NCBI GenBank assembly: GCA_905221615.1
Contig: CAJNDT010002001.1
Coordinates: 712,881-776,880, forward strand
Source: Symbiodinium sp. CCMP2592
Taxonomy: Eukaryota; Sar; Dinophyceae; Suessiales; Symbiodiniaceae
Direction: 5' to 3'
Length of the DNA stretch: 64,000 bases
Shown here: in pieces, positions 31,442-44,705 of the stretch
Layout of the letters: each line of letters opens with the position of its first letter
Position numbering within the stretch: the stretch's first letter is position 1
Program-made: the position numbers and the translations under genes
The notes under the pieces: generated by a model
What the model was told of the DNA's origin: nothing
Database searches by the model: none
What the model saw: only the letters and a program-made list of their open reading frames with translations

Positions 31442-31997
31442 TGGCGGTGCCTATGAGAATGGCTCGCCGCTTGAACCCAACACAGTGGTGATGATCGGCC
31501 CTCTACCGCAAGCCCAACACATTTATTTCATGCCAATGCCCTCAACCCAAAATGAGCCCAAACTCAAAACCCCTAAACCCTAAACAACCCTGCTGTCAAC
31601 AAATCTTAACCCACGAGGACCAAGGCAGCGGCTCTCGAGACGACTTGCTTGGGGACTTGGGATGACATCGCAACTCCGATGCCTGCGCTTCAGGCTGAGG
31701 CTTGAAGGATTCAGGGGAGAGCTTTCCTGCCGATTGGTGGAAGAGTTATGGTTCTGTCTTGGTTCAGAGCTCTGTCATGCAGGGGGACTGCAAAATATGT
31801 TGCTTACTCAAATCCTGCGATTATGCACACATGCCTTTGAAGCAAGGTTCCTTCACAAACGCTACCGTTCGAGGCATGATCTCGCAGAGTTCGACTCAAA
31901 CCGTCCAATGGCGGACTTCTGCTGAGTAAAGCCTTGATGTGCGCAGAAGACGTCGTAAGGCCCAGCAGCTGAGTTCACAGCAAGTTGCCAGGACAGC

Positions 31998-32091
31998 TAC
32001 CCATAGGCCCCAAAGTAGTTCCTTTCTGGGAGTACCTTATAGGATTCTATATACGAATCCCAAAACAGAACTACTTTGGGGCCTTAGGCTA
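31998..32091. mobile_element. Foldback element, family C, copy 3
   Basis: 94 bp, TACCCATAGGCCCCAAAGTA with its inverse; core TATAGGATTCTATATACGAA shared with copy 4. Confidence 0.8.
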
Positions 32092-32310
32092 CGTTCTCTA
32101 AGCGAATTTAACCGGCCAGCGAGAGACGATCCAACACATGAAGCCAGGGAGCACCTCAATTCTCCGACCTTGCCTTAAACTTTCCGACCGATGCCAGTGA
32201 TGCGAAGCGCAACGCAGAAGAGTTCGGAACTTCCATCATGAGTGTTGCAGCACATACGCCTCTGGAAAAGCTCACACCTAACACTGGTGCCAAGAATCAT
32301 CCAGTAATGT

Positions 32311-32408
32311 AGGGGCCTTAATAATTAGACTAGGGTTTTGGGGCCCATTATGCCATAAGTATGATAAGGAACCCCCCAAACATAGTATTGGTAATTATCT
32401 AGGCCCCT
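32311..32408. mobile_element. Foldback element, family D, copy 1
   Basis: 98 bp. AGGGGCCTTAATAATTAGAC left; GGTAATTATCTAGGCCCCT right; inner GGGTTTTGGGGCCCATTAT. Confidence 0.8.
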
Positions 32409-33366
32409 CTACTCGGGTCCGGCCTGAAAAACTTCACGAGCCCATGTCGGACACCGCAGGCTTTCCGCGCGCTCTCCTGGCCAGGGTCATGAAGCAGTCA
32501 TACCTTCGTATCAAACTCCACTTTTTCATGTCGAAGACTTAAGGGGTTCAGATTTCGGATTCGAGATCTTATCCGACCGAAACTCCCCACGACGTGTACG
32601 GTATGAAAAGTTTGTGTATTTTGCCGTCCTTCGAGAGCTCTCGCGAATCGTGCAGGCACTGCTCCAGGTACTCGTCGGAAGACAAGGTCCGGCCCTGCAG
32701 ATGAATATGATTACTATCGAACCATTATTCGTAATTTTCTTAAACTATGACTACCATTACTCGTGTTAGTGTTATCTGGGCTATTCTTATTAGCACTGTT
32801 CTTAGTTTTGTCGAAAAGGCATTGGCACCTCTCGGCGTAAGCAAATGCATCAGGATTAGACTCCATAATTCAAGGTTTGTTGGGCCCGTTCTTGAGCTCA
32901 CCTTAGTAAGGTTAGCGGGTCGAACCTCCGGCAATCTACAGGCTTCCTCACTCCGGCGAAATCAGACGAGGACAGCAAACACCAGATGCAAGCGACGCAC
33001 CATAAGAAGCCCTGTCGGCTCAAGTCCGGGATACAGCAATAACAACAATGCCCATTACTATAAAACTAAAAAAGAAATCATTTTAAATCAACATAACTGT
33101 TGCCGATATCGGAGGAGTAGTACTCGTGCCACTAGCATGAAGCAGAATTCCCCCCCATAGACCCCCCCGAGGGCCCAAGCCTTCCCATCGCGAGGAAGCT
33201 CCTTAGCTTGGAAATAGTCCCTTAAAAGGATCTTCTCATTTTGGTCCTCGAGTGTGTCTCTTCTGCTAGGGCTTGGGCTGAGTTATTCGCTGCCCGAAGA
33301 CTGTGTGAACTACTGCAGGACTCTGCGTCCAACTCCCCGGAATCCTTCGGAAGTCGAGGCCCAACC
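32409..33366. other. Unassigned DNA
   Basis: AT-rich near 33040-33120; no gene seen. Confidence 0.45.
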
Positions 33367-33535
33367 CCCTAAACCCTAAACCCTAAACCCCAAACCCTAA
33401 ACCCTAAACCGCGTATTTAGCCGAGTCTCCGCAAAGTCACGTAAAGCCCAGAGCAAGGCCGGCTTCCCATAGGCCTTTGCAAGGCGAAAGGGTCCTATGT
33501 ACCTATATAGGTTTAGGGTTTAGGGTTTAGGGTAT
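33367..33535. repeat. Two telomere-like tracts in opposite orientation
   Basis: CCCTAAA units at 33367-33412 and TTTAGGG units at 33510-33535, about 100 bp apart. Confidence 0.75.
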
Positions 33536-33618
33536 AGAGTAGCATGTAGGGTTTCTGTATTAGGAATTACTATTATGATCCAGGGAAGTATCCCCCATAA
33601 CAGTACATAGGACCCTTT
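33487..33618. mobile_element. Foldback element, family I
   Basis: Perfect 16-bp inverted repeat AAAGGGTCCTATGTAC / GTACATAGGACCCTTT enclosing a TTTAGGG tract and an AT-rich loop. Confidence 0.6.
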
Positions 33619-33966
33619 GGGAAAGCGAAAAAGGGCGCGCTGACAAAGGCTGAGTGTGTGTGCAACGGTGTACACATTCGAGTGGCCGAGATGTTTGTAA
33701 GCAACCTCCAGAGCCCAACCGCCCGAAAAACATGCAGATGGTAGCACCCAAAGAGTAACTAGTAGCGTAAATGAGGTAGCGTATACGTATATTGCTTTCA
33801 TATCCCCATGGGGGTACTTATAACATCATCGCTCATAATCTAACCAGTGGTTTTGGGGTTCCCTTGGCTCTTTAGCTCCTTATTTAACAGGGATTATCAT
33901 CATCCCTGGCTCCTTAGCTCCCATAATATCAATGGTTAGTAATTCGTAAACACCCTACAGTAGAAG

Positions 33967-34051
33967 CCAGAAAGTTGGAATATCATTATCGTAACCCCTG
34001 TAAGGTAAATTATAGGGGATCCTACCATTAATCCATATTCCAACTTTCTGG
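33967..34051. mobile_element. Foldback element, family H
   Basis: 85 bp with a perfect 17-bp inverted end CCAGAAAGTTGGAATAT / ATATTCCAACTTTCTGG. Single copy here. Confidence 0.7.
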
Positions 34052-34277
34052 AGTTCCCCCTACTTCCCAAGCAGGTCAAGGAGCCTCAGTCCCCCTCTCC
34101 TCGACGATGTCGCTGAAGTGGCTGGCTGACTTCAGCTGGTCGAAGGTTGCCTTCCAGGCTTGGGCGCCGTGGGTCTAATAGTTTCGGGTCTACGGTTCGG
34201 AGGTGCAGGTTTTGGGGCATGCGGACCTGGGCTCTTGTGAAATATAAAGCCGGGCCTAGCTAACATTCTAACCTAAA

Positions 34278-34344
34278 CCCCCCAAAGTAGATAAAATAAT
34301 GGCCCAAAACCTATAAAAGGCCACTATTCTACATACTTTGGGGG
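34278..34344. mobile_element. Foldback element, family G, copy 2 (inverted)
   Basis: 67 bp, reverse-complement layout of 19107-19170: CCCCAAAGTAGATAAAATAA to TTCTACATACTTTGGGGG. Confidence 0.7.
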
Positions 34345-37300
34345 TTCGGGAACCTGTTGGAAGGATTCGGCTGGATGTTTGGAGGATTTCGGACCTTGCC
34401 CCTCGGAAGATTTGCGCAGTTCGGGAAGGCTGGAGGTGTCCAGGAACAAGAAGCCTGGCCAACCGCAATGCCCAAAATGCCGAAACCTCAACTCGAAGTA
34501 TCTTGACCCTGGACCTTCATGCGGCACAAACATCACGAGCCTACTTAAGGGCGAAAGTTGAGCTGTCGTCAAGACAGCTGCTTAGAGCGAACATCGTGAA
34601 GCAGCCAAACATTTCGGGCAGTTTTCAGAAACCAGAGGCTGCATGTTTGCGGATTGCCAGCTCTCCAGATTCTGTGTGTGCTGCGGGACTCCGTCCCCGA
34701 CAGCCTCGTCCAAGGTGCCAGTGGTGTTCATGACCTGCAACAAGTCTGAACACACAGACATTCCTTGAACCGGCTTGGCAGCAGACATGGAATTGACACA
34801 GACGCACCATTCCCAGAGGTGGAGCTGGGTCGCGAACGATTGCGGACGACAGCCTGGAAGATCGGTGCATCTTGCATGTGTCGGAGCCAGATGTTCACTT
34901 GATGTCTGTTGCAGGACCATGTCGAAAGTCTTCGGCACCTTCTCACCACAGCTCGTGTTCGAGCTACCCCCACAGTTGTCATGGCTGTAGTGCTCTCAGC
35001 TGCAAGTTAGCTTGACCGATTAATGCTGCTGGCTGCTGGTGTAGCTTGCAAGCACCAATGCCGACCCTGTCTGAAGGTCCAAGTCGTCGAACCATAACCC
35101 TGGGCCTCTATGGTTACGGTTCCTTCATGCAGACGCGAAGCAACCAGCACAGCGCCAACAGTTGCATGTCACGGGAGGCACCGTGACCTGAAAGATTGAA
35201 ACTCACAGTGCTACAGTGCTCCAGAGTTGAGGAGTTGACGGTCAGGTGCTTTGGTGGCTGCATGGCTTCGAGCTGTTGGGAGGTCTAAAAGGCCGGAGAA
35301 GGCTGATTCGTCGGGCGTGGTTTACGTCAGGACCCAGACCTTGGGCTCTTGCACAAGGAGTCTGAAACACCACACCACAACAACTACATCCCATCCTAGA
35401 CCCTGAGCCCTAAGCCCCCAAAACGCCATGACCCTTATCACCCTACCCAGAGGCTCCATAGTAGTTCCTTTTTGGGATTACCTTATAGGATTCTATATAC
35501 GAAACCCCAAAAAGGAACTACTTTGGGGCCTTTGGGTAAACCCGGGCGTCATGTCGGCCAGGGGTGCGGCAGCTGTTGTCCGAAACAGAAGCTCCGGATC
35601 CGCCAAAGCCCTGACAGGCCACATCTTCGACACCCTAAACCCTAAACAAACATGACAACAATATTTAAACAAAACACAAAACACAACAGTAATCACAAAG
35701 AAAAAATATACACAATAATGACCGTAGCACACGAGGGGGCACGTTCCTAAGCATGGTCGCCGTTTACGGTTTTCCGGAATAGTAGCAGGATCAACGGATC
35801 GGAGAATAGTACCCGGCAAAGAACCGCAACCAACCCCAGGTCAAGATAGTCGACCCAAAGTGGGACTGGACCTTCCGCGGAGATGCTATTGAAACGATGG
35901 GGCCTAGATTTGGTGTGCTACTTTCGCAGTCCATGCTGCATCTAACTCCGCAACTACTCCACATGAGTTACAACTCGTACGGCCCCCGAACCCAACACCC
36001 TTGTTGAAGTTGCGGGACGGGTTAGAATCAGGGTGTCGCCACAAGCAGCCATACCGAGAACTGTGCGCAATGGAGCTGTGGGGCACCTGTAAGCGGCGCG
36101 ATATCTACCAAATTCCCCTGCTCAGGGCATCTGAATGCACATTCCTACAAGAGTCCGGCTCAACAAAAATGCCTCGCAGTCCAGGAGGAGGATAACAGGG
36201 CTCCTGAAAGAATAGCTGCAAGAGTACGACAGGTGTACTTGGACCATAAAAGGTCGCAGATGAAGGGCTGTGAACGTTTGAGGTGGGCGAGTTTAAGGTC
36301 AGTAGGATTGAGGGATGAGAACTTGATTTGGAATTTTGGGCTCAGCTGCGGAGACGGCGGTGCGGGCCGGTCAGTTGTTTGGAGCAGGAGTATACAGCTC
36401 TTCAATGTCTAGGATACCCAGTGTCATGTTTCAACGGTTCCCAGACACAACGCCATGATCCAAGATATCCTTGCTGCAAGTACGTGAGCGTTTCAGAAAA
36501 TGTGAAACTTCAGAACAGACTCTAAACAACCTCATTTCCAAGAGCCCCGGGCAAGGACCTCAAATTTCTGGCATTCCGATATGCCGGTCGTGGTAATTGC
36601 GACTTACGCTGCGCAATCCGGCCTCTCGTCTTTGTCTGCCCCTCCCGCCCACAGCCAGACACCTGCTGTCGGAACGGAGATTGGCTAGGCTCAGGTCCGT
36701 TTCGGCGAGCACCGGCTGCAAGAACAGAGTGGGCGTTTGCCTTCCGTCCTTGTAGTAGACCAAAGGCTTCCACCGACTTGCAGCACCTCAAGGAACAAAC
36801 GGGACCATGGTGAATTCCTGAAGTGTCATGGGCGTACTACGAGGTGAGCGCGTGGGCCATTCAACGACCTCTGGTGCTAAAGTATCTGAAGTTCGAGAAC
36901 CTTTTGCTCAGATCTGCTTCAACACATGATACAGGATTTCCGAGAATTAAGGCGCCCCACTCCTACTACTCAAGCTACATTCGGGGCACTTCGTTTCCGG
37001 AAACTCCCTCATGCATGCCACTGCACATTCTTGGGCATCGGCGGGAAGTCCCTGCTGAGGACGATCAAGGAGATGATTCGCCCTTGGCCCGAGATTGAAT
37101 AATAATGAAAGTTGAATAATAACTGCAATACTTGACAAATAATACAAATGTTAATAATCATAGCAATAAAAAACAATCATGATAGCAGGGTTTTGTGTGC
37201 AGTTGCTGATCTCATGGTGTGGGAGCACAGGCGGAACCATTCGCTGCGTGGTTCTGAATCAAACACACAAAACACCCATGACGCTGACATGGCTTCAAAT

Positions 37301-38000
37301 GATCCAAAATTGCCAGGAGCTTTAGCAACAGAGATCAGGATCGAGCAGATATGTCTTTCCACTCTGGCAGGTCCCGCAAAGGGCAATGGCCTCAGTCGAT
37401 CTCAGCTGGCAAAGAGTTTGTGACTTGATCCTGCCTTGTGCCCCCGAATCGAGCAGAGGGTGCTCTACGTTGGCAAAGAGGGAATCCGTGCTTTTACTGC
37501 AGCACCATTTCAATGCTGGGATCCGCGCGACGACACCACGCCTCAGGGCTTCCGGCAACAGGCACAGTGACGGTAATCTGCCTTGAGCTTGCACATATAT
37601 ACACACTTACATTCATATCACATGTGCCATGCGGACAACTATGATATCAAGTTTACCTTTACAATCGTGCACTCACACACGAAGCCGCTGCAAGCATAAT
37701 CTCTTCCTTTTGCCTGCCCCAAGCGCGAGCCTGGGGCTGTCCACCCATTAGCTGCAGCCTCCGACCCCATCCCCGATGTGAGAATCCGCAGGATGGGACG
37801 GCCGAAGCCTAAACTCGAAACCATGAACTTAGCTGTCACGAAGCAACTATAACTGCACAATTCGCAGGAAATTTCCGGCTACAAAACACTCGGGTCTGCC
37901 TGAGACCGAAACTGTCCCATACTTTCCAGCGCGGAAGCTGCCTCGGGGCAGACCTCGAGCTTGTACCTCTCGTGAACACGGCTCGGCGGGCACCAGAGTT
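34345..38000. other. Unassigned DNA
   Basis: Contains family C copy 4 and an AT-rich island at 37098-37190. No supported gene. Confidence 0.45.
35444..35538. mobile_element. Foldback element, family C, copy 4
   Basis: 95 bp; same core as copy 3, left arm slightly diverged. Confidence 0.8.
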
Positions 38001-38093
38001 CTTACCTTTGGTTAGTATAGGGAATGGAGGAATGGGGTACAACTATAACTAGTGATACTACCATTCTTCCATTCCCTACTAACCAGAGGTAAG
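38001..38093. mobile_element. Foldback element, family A, copy 4
   Basis: 93 bp with the same arms; two extra bases (TA) in the left arm. Confidence 0.8.
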
Positions 38094-38221
38094 TTTCAAG
38101 GGCGTCGATAGATGCCACAACTCCCTCCTACTTGGGATGCCTGAAAACCGGTGACGAGCATGCCTGGACGAACTGAAGTCTCGATGCAACGAATCCAACT
38201 TGACCCGTATAGATCCTTCGA

Positions 38222-38266
38222 CCTAGTTGAACCCTAAAAAGGAACTACTTTGTGGCTTTAGGGTAA
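38222..38266. mobile_element. Family C, right half only
   Basis: Only the AAAAAGGAACTACTTTG to TTAGGGTAA arm remains. Confidence 0.6.
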
Positions 38267-38392
38267 ACCAGCACCCCTTCTGACCGGAACTGCTTGGACT
38301 TGTTTTCTTCGCGGCTTCTCCTGTCCAGGCAGTCTTCGGAGGCGAGCCAGCCGCGGCCTCGGCGAAGCGGCTGGAAGTCTATGCAGGGTTAG

Positions 38393-38477
38393 TAAGGGTT
38401 TAGGGTTTATAGGGCTTATAGGGTTTATGGGGCTTAGGTTTTATAGGGTTTATAGGGCTTAGGGTTTATAGGGTTGC
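38393..38477. repeat. Degenerate TTTATAGGG tract
   Basis: GGGTTTATAGGGCTTATAGGG-type repeats, reverse orientation to 19836-20033. Confidence 0.8.
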
Positions 38478-38545
38478 TGGGATTCCCTATACATTACTCT
38501 TAAGGATTGAGGTTTTTGGTTTCCAACTTTTCGGCTTCTAGTGAA

Positions 38546-38605
38546 TGGGGGAATAATCAGGTATCCCCAAAATAGTATAGGTAAGTATGAATGCCCCTAT
38601 ATTAC
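38546..38605. mobile_element. Family D fragment, copy 7
   Basis: Right part with CCCCAAAATAGTATAGGTAA and CCCCTATATTAC. Confidence 0.5.
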
Positions 38606-39105
38606 AAGTTCTGGCTTTGCCCTAGATTTTACGAGGACTGTTTTTCGGTGGACGCTCTTCTCCTTAGAAGGGTTCAAAATTCAGAGCTTCCGAGCCAATG
38701 TATGCCAAAAAAGCTTGCAGATGCTTTACACTTGGCACCTCACACCAAACGTACCAAACATAACACTACATTTCTCGTAACAGCAATGTGCTCCGAAGTT
38801 CATCATATGTTGGGCCATCGCCACGTGGCTCGACGTCGCTGAAATGCGGAGCGAGAAGTTTGGCTTTCATGCAAGACGATTTGAAGCCGAAGTGCAATGT
38901 CCTGACCCACTGAAGACAAGCTCATCAGCTAGACTTCTAGACAAAGTCTGGACTATCCGGACCTGGGGCTGTCGAGTACCCGGGGGGTCGACATCCGAAC
39001 AGAATCCCTGGCTTCAGCCGCTCCTGGAACCTGAAACTCCGAGCCCTTGTGCCATTCCCCATCCCTGGAACCTCTTGCGGCAGAAATCCGGACCACCACG
39101 GACAC

Positions 39106-39195
39106 TACCAAAAGGCCCCAAAGTAGTTCCTTTTTGGGGTTCATGTTTAGAATTCTACAAGGTAATCCCAAAAAGGACTACGGGGGCTATGGGTA
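39106..39195. mobile_element. Foldback element, family C, copy 5
   Basis: 90 bp; core TTCATGTTTAGAATTCTACA, close to copy 2. The right arm is shortened. Confidence 0.8.
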
Positions 39196-40251
39196 GAATG
39201 CCGTGCAAGCACCTCGGGGGCGAAGGACACGCCGCAAACGGGGCATGCTCCTTCGCTCCAACAGTGGAGCAAACACTCCACATGGAATACCTCGGCGAGG
39301 ATCGTTCAGGTGCTTTGACTCTCCACCAGTGCAAGGAGAAGAGCAAATGAGCCTCAATGAATCACTAAGACTCCAGTTATACAAACAGTATTTTGGGGTT
39401 TAAATACCGTAGACGATGATCATGACTTGGGCTATTTGGAATCTGAGGGGTTGGCCGACGGGATACCACAGCATGGTTCTTTCCGAAAGGTCTGGACTCT
39501 TAAGCCCGCGGTGCAACTTGTGGCCCTCTGTGCTTAGGTTTTCGGGTTTGGGGTTTTGGGTTTTACGTGTCCAGGGTCAGGGAAACCCGGAACCCGACAG
39601 GTGAGTCTACGAAGATGAAGTGGACTTGAAGTCTCCGAGGCTCCGTTGCACTCATGCCGAAATAGGCATGCTTAAGTTGTGAACCGGCAAGATGCATCCC
39701 ACGTCCCATAGAATGACTGAACACCATGCGAGTCGCATCCACCATAGGGGTGCATGGGAGATACTTCGAACTTATCTTCGCAGAAAATCTTCGAGTTCTT
39801 CATTGTTGAAAGGCAAAGGGTGTGCCATGGCGACCCAGTCGCCCTGAAAGGCCTATAAATACTAAGGCACAAGGGCCTGCCAATGGTTTTTTGTTGTAAT
39901 TACCTTGCCCGTGCAGCTTGTTGTAAGGTCTACGAGGTCTACGAAGCAGTTCAGTCATTGTCGAAATCTGAGGAAACCGTGCCCATCCAGCCAAGGCGCG
40001 TGGCCGCACTTCCGAGGCCGTACGCGATACGCTGCTTCTATCGGCTGCCCGCACAGCATGCACTCCTGTCTGCATCGCACATCGCGTTAGGCTCTTGGTT
40101 GCTGCACTGAACAGACGATGCCCCAAGGCAACCAGAATGCACGAAGAGACGGAATTCGACTCAGGAACACCGCGAAGGCCTGCGGCGTCTGGTCCAAGAA
40201 AACCTCCACGTCCCCGAACTCCTGCAACGGACATCCAGCAGCAACTACTAT

Positions 40252-40385
40252 AGGGGCCTTAATAATTAGAATAGGGTTTTGGGGTATATTATACTGTAAT
40301 TATAGTGGTGTATACTATACTATATAATTTCTGTACTTGTAACAAGGAGCCCCCAAAAATAGTGTTGGTAATTTGTTGAGGCCCA
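40252..40385. mobile_element. Foldback element, family D, copy 2
   Basis: About 134 bp, longer than the others because of an extra AT-rich middle (TATACTATACTATATAAT). Confidence 0.75.
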
Positions 40386-42388
40386 TTTATTAGGTAAAAG
40401 CGACTGATGCGTGAGCCCGACCGGCATGGCTGACGTGCACAGAAAAGTGGAGTGGCAGGCCCACGTGACTCCCGCAGAACTCTTTTTGCTGTGGTCGCCT
40501 TGAAAAGCCACTGCGTCCTCTGGGAAAGGCCGCTAAACTTCGGGTGAGGCAAGTAAGTTCTTCCCGACGACAGTCCGTGACATCGCAGCCTTGAGAACCA
40601 GGTAACTCCAAAACCCACAACTAGACCCAGAAATCCTAAAACCCCTAAACCCTAAACGACAACACTTAGCTGAGGCCCCCCTCTACACCGAAGGGAACAG
40701 TGGCAGGAAAGCAAAGGCCTCCAGGTTGGCCTTCATGGCTTGAAACCTGAGGTTTTAAGTCACTTAACTGTTCCTCTCCGAGCATCCATGTCTGGATTGA
40801 GTGTTCGTAGTTGTTTCGAAAAGAAGGTCTGCCGAATGTCACTGCAAGCATTCACATGCATGCATGAAGTCATGCATACATGCATGTATGTGTACATGCA
40901 AACTGCTACTACAGTTAGAGATAGGCAAAATCTGTGACAGAGCGTTGCCGAATGAAGAACAAACCAGTGGCAAAGCATGGATTGCTCGAAACCTACCAGG
41001 ATTCTGACCATACCTTCAGATTGTGGTTTTGCTTTGTCATCTCGTCGGATTCTCAGCTGTGTCCGAGGAACCAGGGCAGCTCGCCCACATCCTGGCAGGA
41101 CTTTGGGCAGAATGAGGCGAACCGACTTATTGACGAGGCTTGACGCTTCTCGAATTTACGTGGCCTCATAACAAGGCTCAGGAAACATCTCAAGATGCGT
41201 TACGGCGCAGTTTATGATTGGCCACCGGATTTATGCTCTTTGGGTACCCTGCAATAACTTTGGAGGTGCAGGCTTACGAAACTACTCACTTGGAGATTGA
41301 GTGCCCCTGCTATCTGGCACGTCGGAGATCTACTTGAGGGGGACGACCCTTGACAATAAACAAAATCTTGACCACGCATTCTTGCTTGGCCAGTGCTCGA
41401 AACTGCTCCAAGCCTTCAACCCACGTGCGCTTGAACAGGAGATTCATGAAACAGATGCTGAATGGGACATGCTTCCAAAAAACGACAACTGCAAAGCAAC
41501 TCTTGTAGCCCTGCGAATACTGCCTCACTCGGTACGTACAACAACCATAAAATTCTCTTCAACTCGGCAAAGTCTTTCCCTTTTACCCTCGCGCCCAACC
41601 CGTTAGAACTCAACCATAGACGTCCACGCAACGTTCAAGCTAGAGGTAAACTCCCAAACGTCAAAACTTGAGTCGAAAGCCCAAGTTCCGAACGGCAAGC
41701 CCTCGGACGTGTCCTCCTCGCTAGGCCGTGCACCAGGTGAGGACTTCTCGGGCTCCTTGGTATGCGCACCAGAGAACCGATTACTAAGATATGTGGACTC
41801 ATTGTGCTGTTGCGTCTTTGGAACTGAGAGTACTGGTAAACATCCTTATCCTGACTGGTGACTTGTAAAGTGTTATGGCGGTAGCATGTTGCTGCTGATC
41901 TTGTCCTTCTTCTGGCGGTCTTTAGCAGTCTTGAAGAGCGTTCATAAGACTGGGAGGAGACCTAGCGTGGAAACACCAAGGCAGGAAACACATCAAGGTA
42001 GTCCTAAACTCTATAGTATAGACTGGAAAGAGGAACATGGAGCATGCTCGAAGTCTCCTGCATGATCCTTTCAACCACGGTGACATGACGATCCAATCTT
42101 CCGGACTCTGCAGAGTAAACACACCGACACGCATAAAATGAGAAATGAGCACTGCAGATCCACATCTCGATGATCCAGCGCGGGCAGCATACATCTCACA
42201 TCTCACCCCGATGCCTAACTCAGCGCCAACCTAATTGAACCACACGCAAACTTTGGAAGCTCCAACATCCCAACCCAAAAAACAAAACCAATATCCACCC
42301 CCCCGTCTCACAGCCTTCAGCCCCCTATGACCACCTTGTGGCAAGACCCCAAGGTTGCAAAGAATAACTTATAACATAGTATGCTCAG

Positions 42389-42457
<69 letters not shown>

Positions 42458-42472
42458 TATAGATATATAATA
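42389..42472. repeat. (TA)n tract
   Basis: Long AT repeat with one CATATG interruption. Confidence 0.95.
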
Positions 42473-43573
42473 ATTAAATAACTAGTTAGAACACTTGATT
42501 TTTTTGATTCATGATATATCACATATAAGTTTTTATACAATATATGCATGTTTAATGTGCCTCAAGGGCACATGGGCCAGCCTCGCCTCGCTGGGGAGGG
42601 ACTGGGAAGGCCCCGAAGTGCTCTGGATGTGGCCATTCGCCACGTCCAGGCCTGGGCGGCGAAATCTGGGACGTTTCGAAGGGATGGAAAAGAAGGATCC
42701 CATATACACTACTAACATGGAATTAGGTCTTCAAAATCATAATTGGGACGGGCTGTGACCTAAGTTCTTAACTCGATGCATAAGGCCTTTCTTGTTTAGG
42801 GTTTGGGAATATAGGACTTTGCGGCTTACAAAGGCTCGCTCGTACAACATGGGCTTGAGATGGAACTGAAGATCGGGTTTTCTACACCCTGAACCCGAGA
42901 GTTTTCCGCTGGGGGAGGGGCCTTTGGTTCTGCTGGAGAGCAGCTCCCCCGGAGCGGGGCTGCGAGACTGCGAGCAAGCCCGCAACCTGAGATCTCCAAG
43001 AGTTCAAGGGCACCAGGACAACATCTTTTCAGGTTCAGGCTTTTAAGTTTCGGAGGTTTAGTGTTTAGGGTTTATAAAGTTTTAGAACTTTAGGGCTTAT
43101 GAAACTTACTGGGTTTAGGGAAGCGCCTCTGGGTTTTAGGGTTCCTAGACTTTTGCGGTGCAACAAGCTCGGTATCCAGTTGGCGGCTTCAGAGTTGGGT
43201 GTACCAGGGCAAAGCATGTTGAGCAAAATGTGCGCGTGCAGAACCCGTGAGTATAGCATGAATATATGTCACTTTTGCAAACATGCATATGCACGAACAT
43301 ATACATGTACATGTAGACATACATATTCAGACAAATTGATGGTCCCTGGTCGTGCATGTACCTGTAGGGTAACTCTAAGTTAGAAAAAGTCCCCAGATGC
43401 TAACTCCAGTGAGCCGGCGGAATGTCAGCACCGAAAACTCAACACCGTCGGGCAACCTGATCTGTGTGTTGCCCATGTCCGTCAAACTAGGTCAACTAGT
43501 TTGCAAGGCTCAGGAGTGCCTTGAGTCCGAGGAATTGGCACGGAAGCCAATTAGTAATAGCCATGGTCACTTA

Positions 43574-43656
43574 CTTACCTTTGGTTAGTCGGGAACGGGG
43601 TACAATTATAACTACTTCTACACCAGTCTTCCATTCCCTACTAACCAAATGGTAAG
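43574..43656. mobile_element. Foldback element, family A, copy 5
   Basis: 83 bp, flanked by CTTA on both sides; a deletion in the left arm. Confidence 0.8.
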
Positions 43657-43741
43657 CTTAACGAGCCCGGGTCATCAGCAAGTTTCCGCAGCTCCTGGAT
43701 TCGTGCAAGCAACCTTCGAAGTGAATGCATCCAGAACGACA

Positions 43742-43839
43742 AAGCCTTAATAATTAGAATAGGGTTTGGGGGCCCATTATATTACAAATAGAATAAGGAA
43801 CCCCCCAAATTAGTATAGGTAATTATTTATAGGCCCCTA
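43742..43839. mobile_element. Foldback element, family D, copy 3
   Basis: 98 bp; same arms as copy 1, AAGCCTTAATAATTAGAATA at the left. Confidence 0.8.
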
Positions 43840-44567
43840 TATTACGGCCTTGAAACCTGAATAACCACGCGAACAAATCCGACCTGGGCAAAGGCACATG
43901 TCAGACGTCAGCGTGGCCACATGCTGAAAAGTCGAGCGGTGGTGCTCGGACAGCGATTGCAAAGCCTCGAAGCATTCATTTCAGGCCCAACCTTCACCTA
44001 CATAAGCCTTCTGACCTCTTGCGTGAGATCAGGTTCGAGCGCATGTTGTAGCAGTAGCGGCGTTTACAAGCTTACGCGTATACTACTGATTACTACTGTC
44101 AAATGAGCAGAGCAACGAATAGCCAGACATTCCGACACGAAATCCCAATGTTCTGCACATGGAGAGGTCTTGCAACACGCCGGTTCGAAGTTTCAGATGT
44201 GGGACAAAGACGAAACATGCAGTATCATACAATCAACACCTGTGCCGTGAAGGCTGCCCTGTAAATCGCCTGCTAGCGCTGGGAATGTGCAGCCCTGAAG
44301 CTCTTAACGGAAACGCAAGTTATGTTCGAGATCGACACCCCCGAACTCTTAAAGCTAAAAGCACTGCCAGACTTGATTCTTGATACCTAGCGGAAACGAG
44401 CCCTGAATTTCGTTCAAAACCAACCCTCAAGAGCCCATGCAGACTGCACCTTCATGATCTCGTGCGTCTTGGTCTCAACCTTCCGCGGCTTAGCTTAAGA
44501 GACTCAGGGGTTTAGATTCGCAGGCCGGGTCTCCGGAGACTAAATAAACTAACAACCAGGAGCGTTT

Positions 44568-44705
44568 GTATGTATGTATCTATATATATATATATATGTA
44601 TATATATGTATATATATATATGTATACACATGTTTATAAGTATACACACTTACATGTATGTGTATATATAAACATATATAGAGAGAGATACAGAGAAATA
44701 GAGCG
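44568..44705. repeat. (TA)n/(GTAT)n tract
   Basis: TATATATG repeats, then GAGA-rich. Confidence 0.9.

Larger units (their letters stand above)
38611..42388. other. Unassigned DNA
   Basis: Contains family C copy 5 and family D copy 2. No supported gene. Confidence 0.45.
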
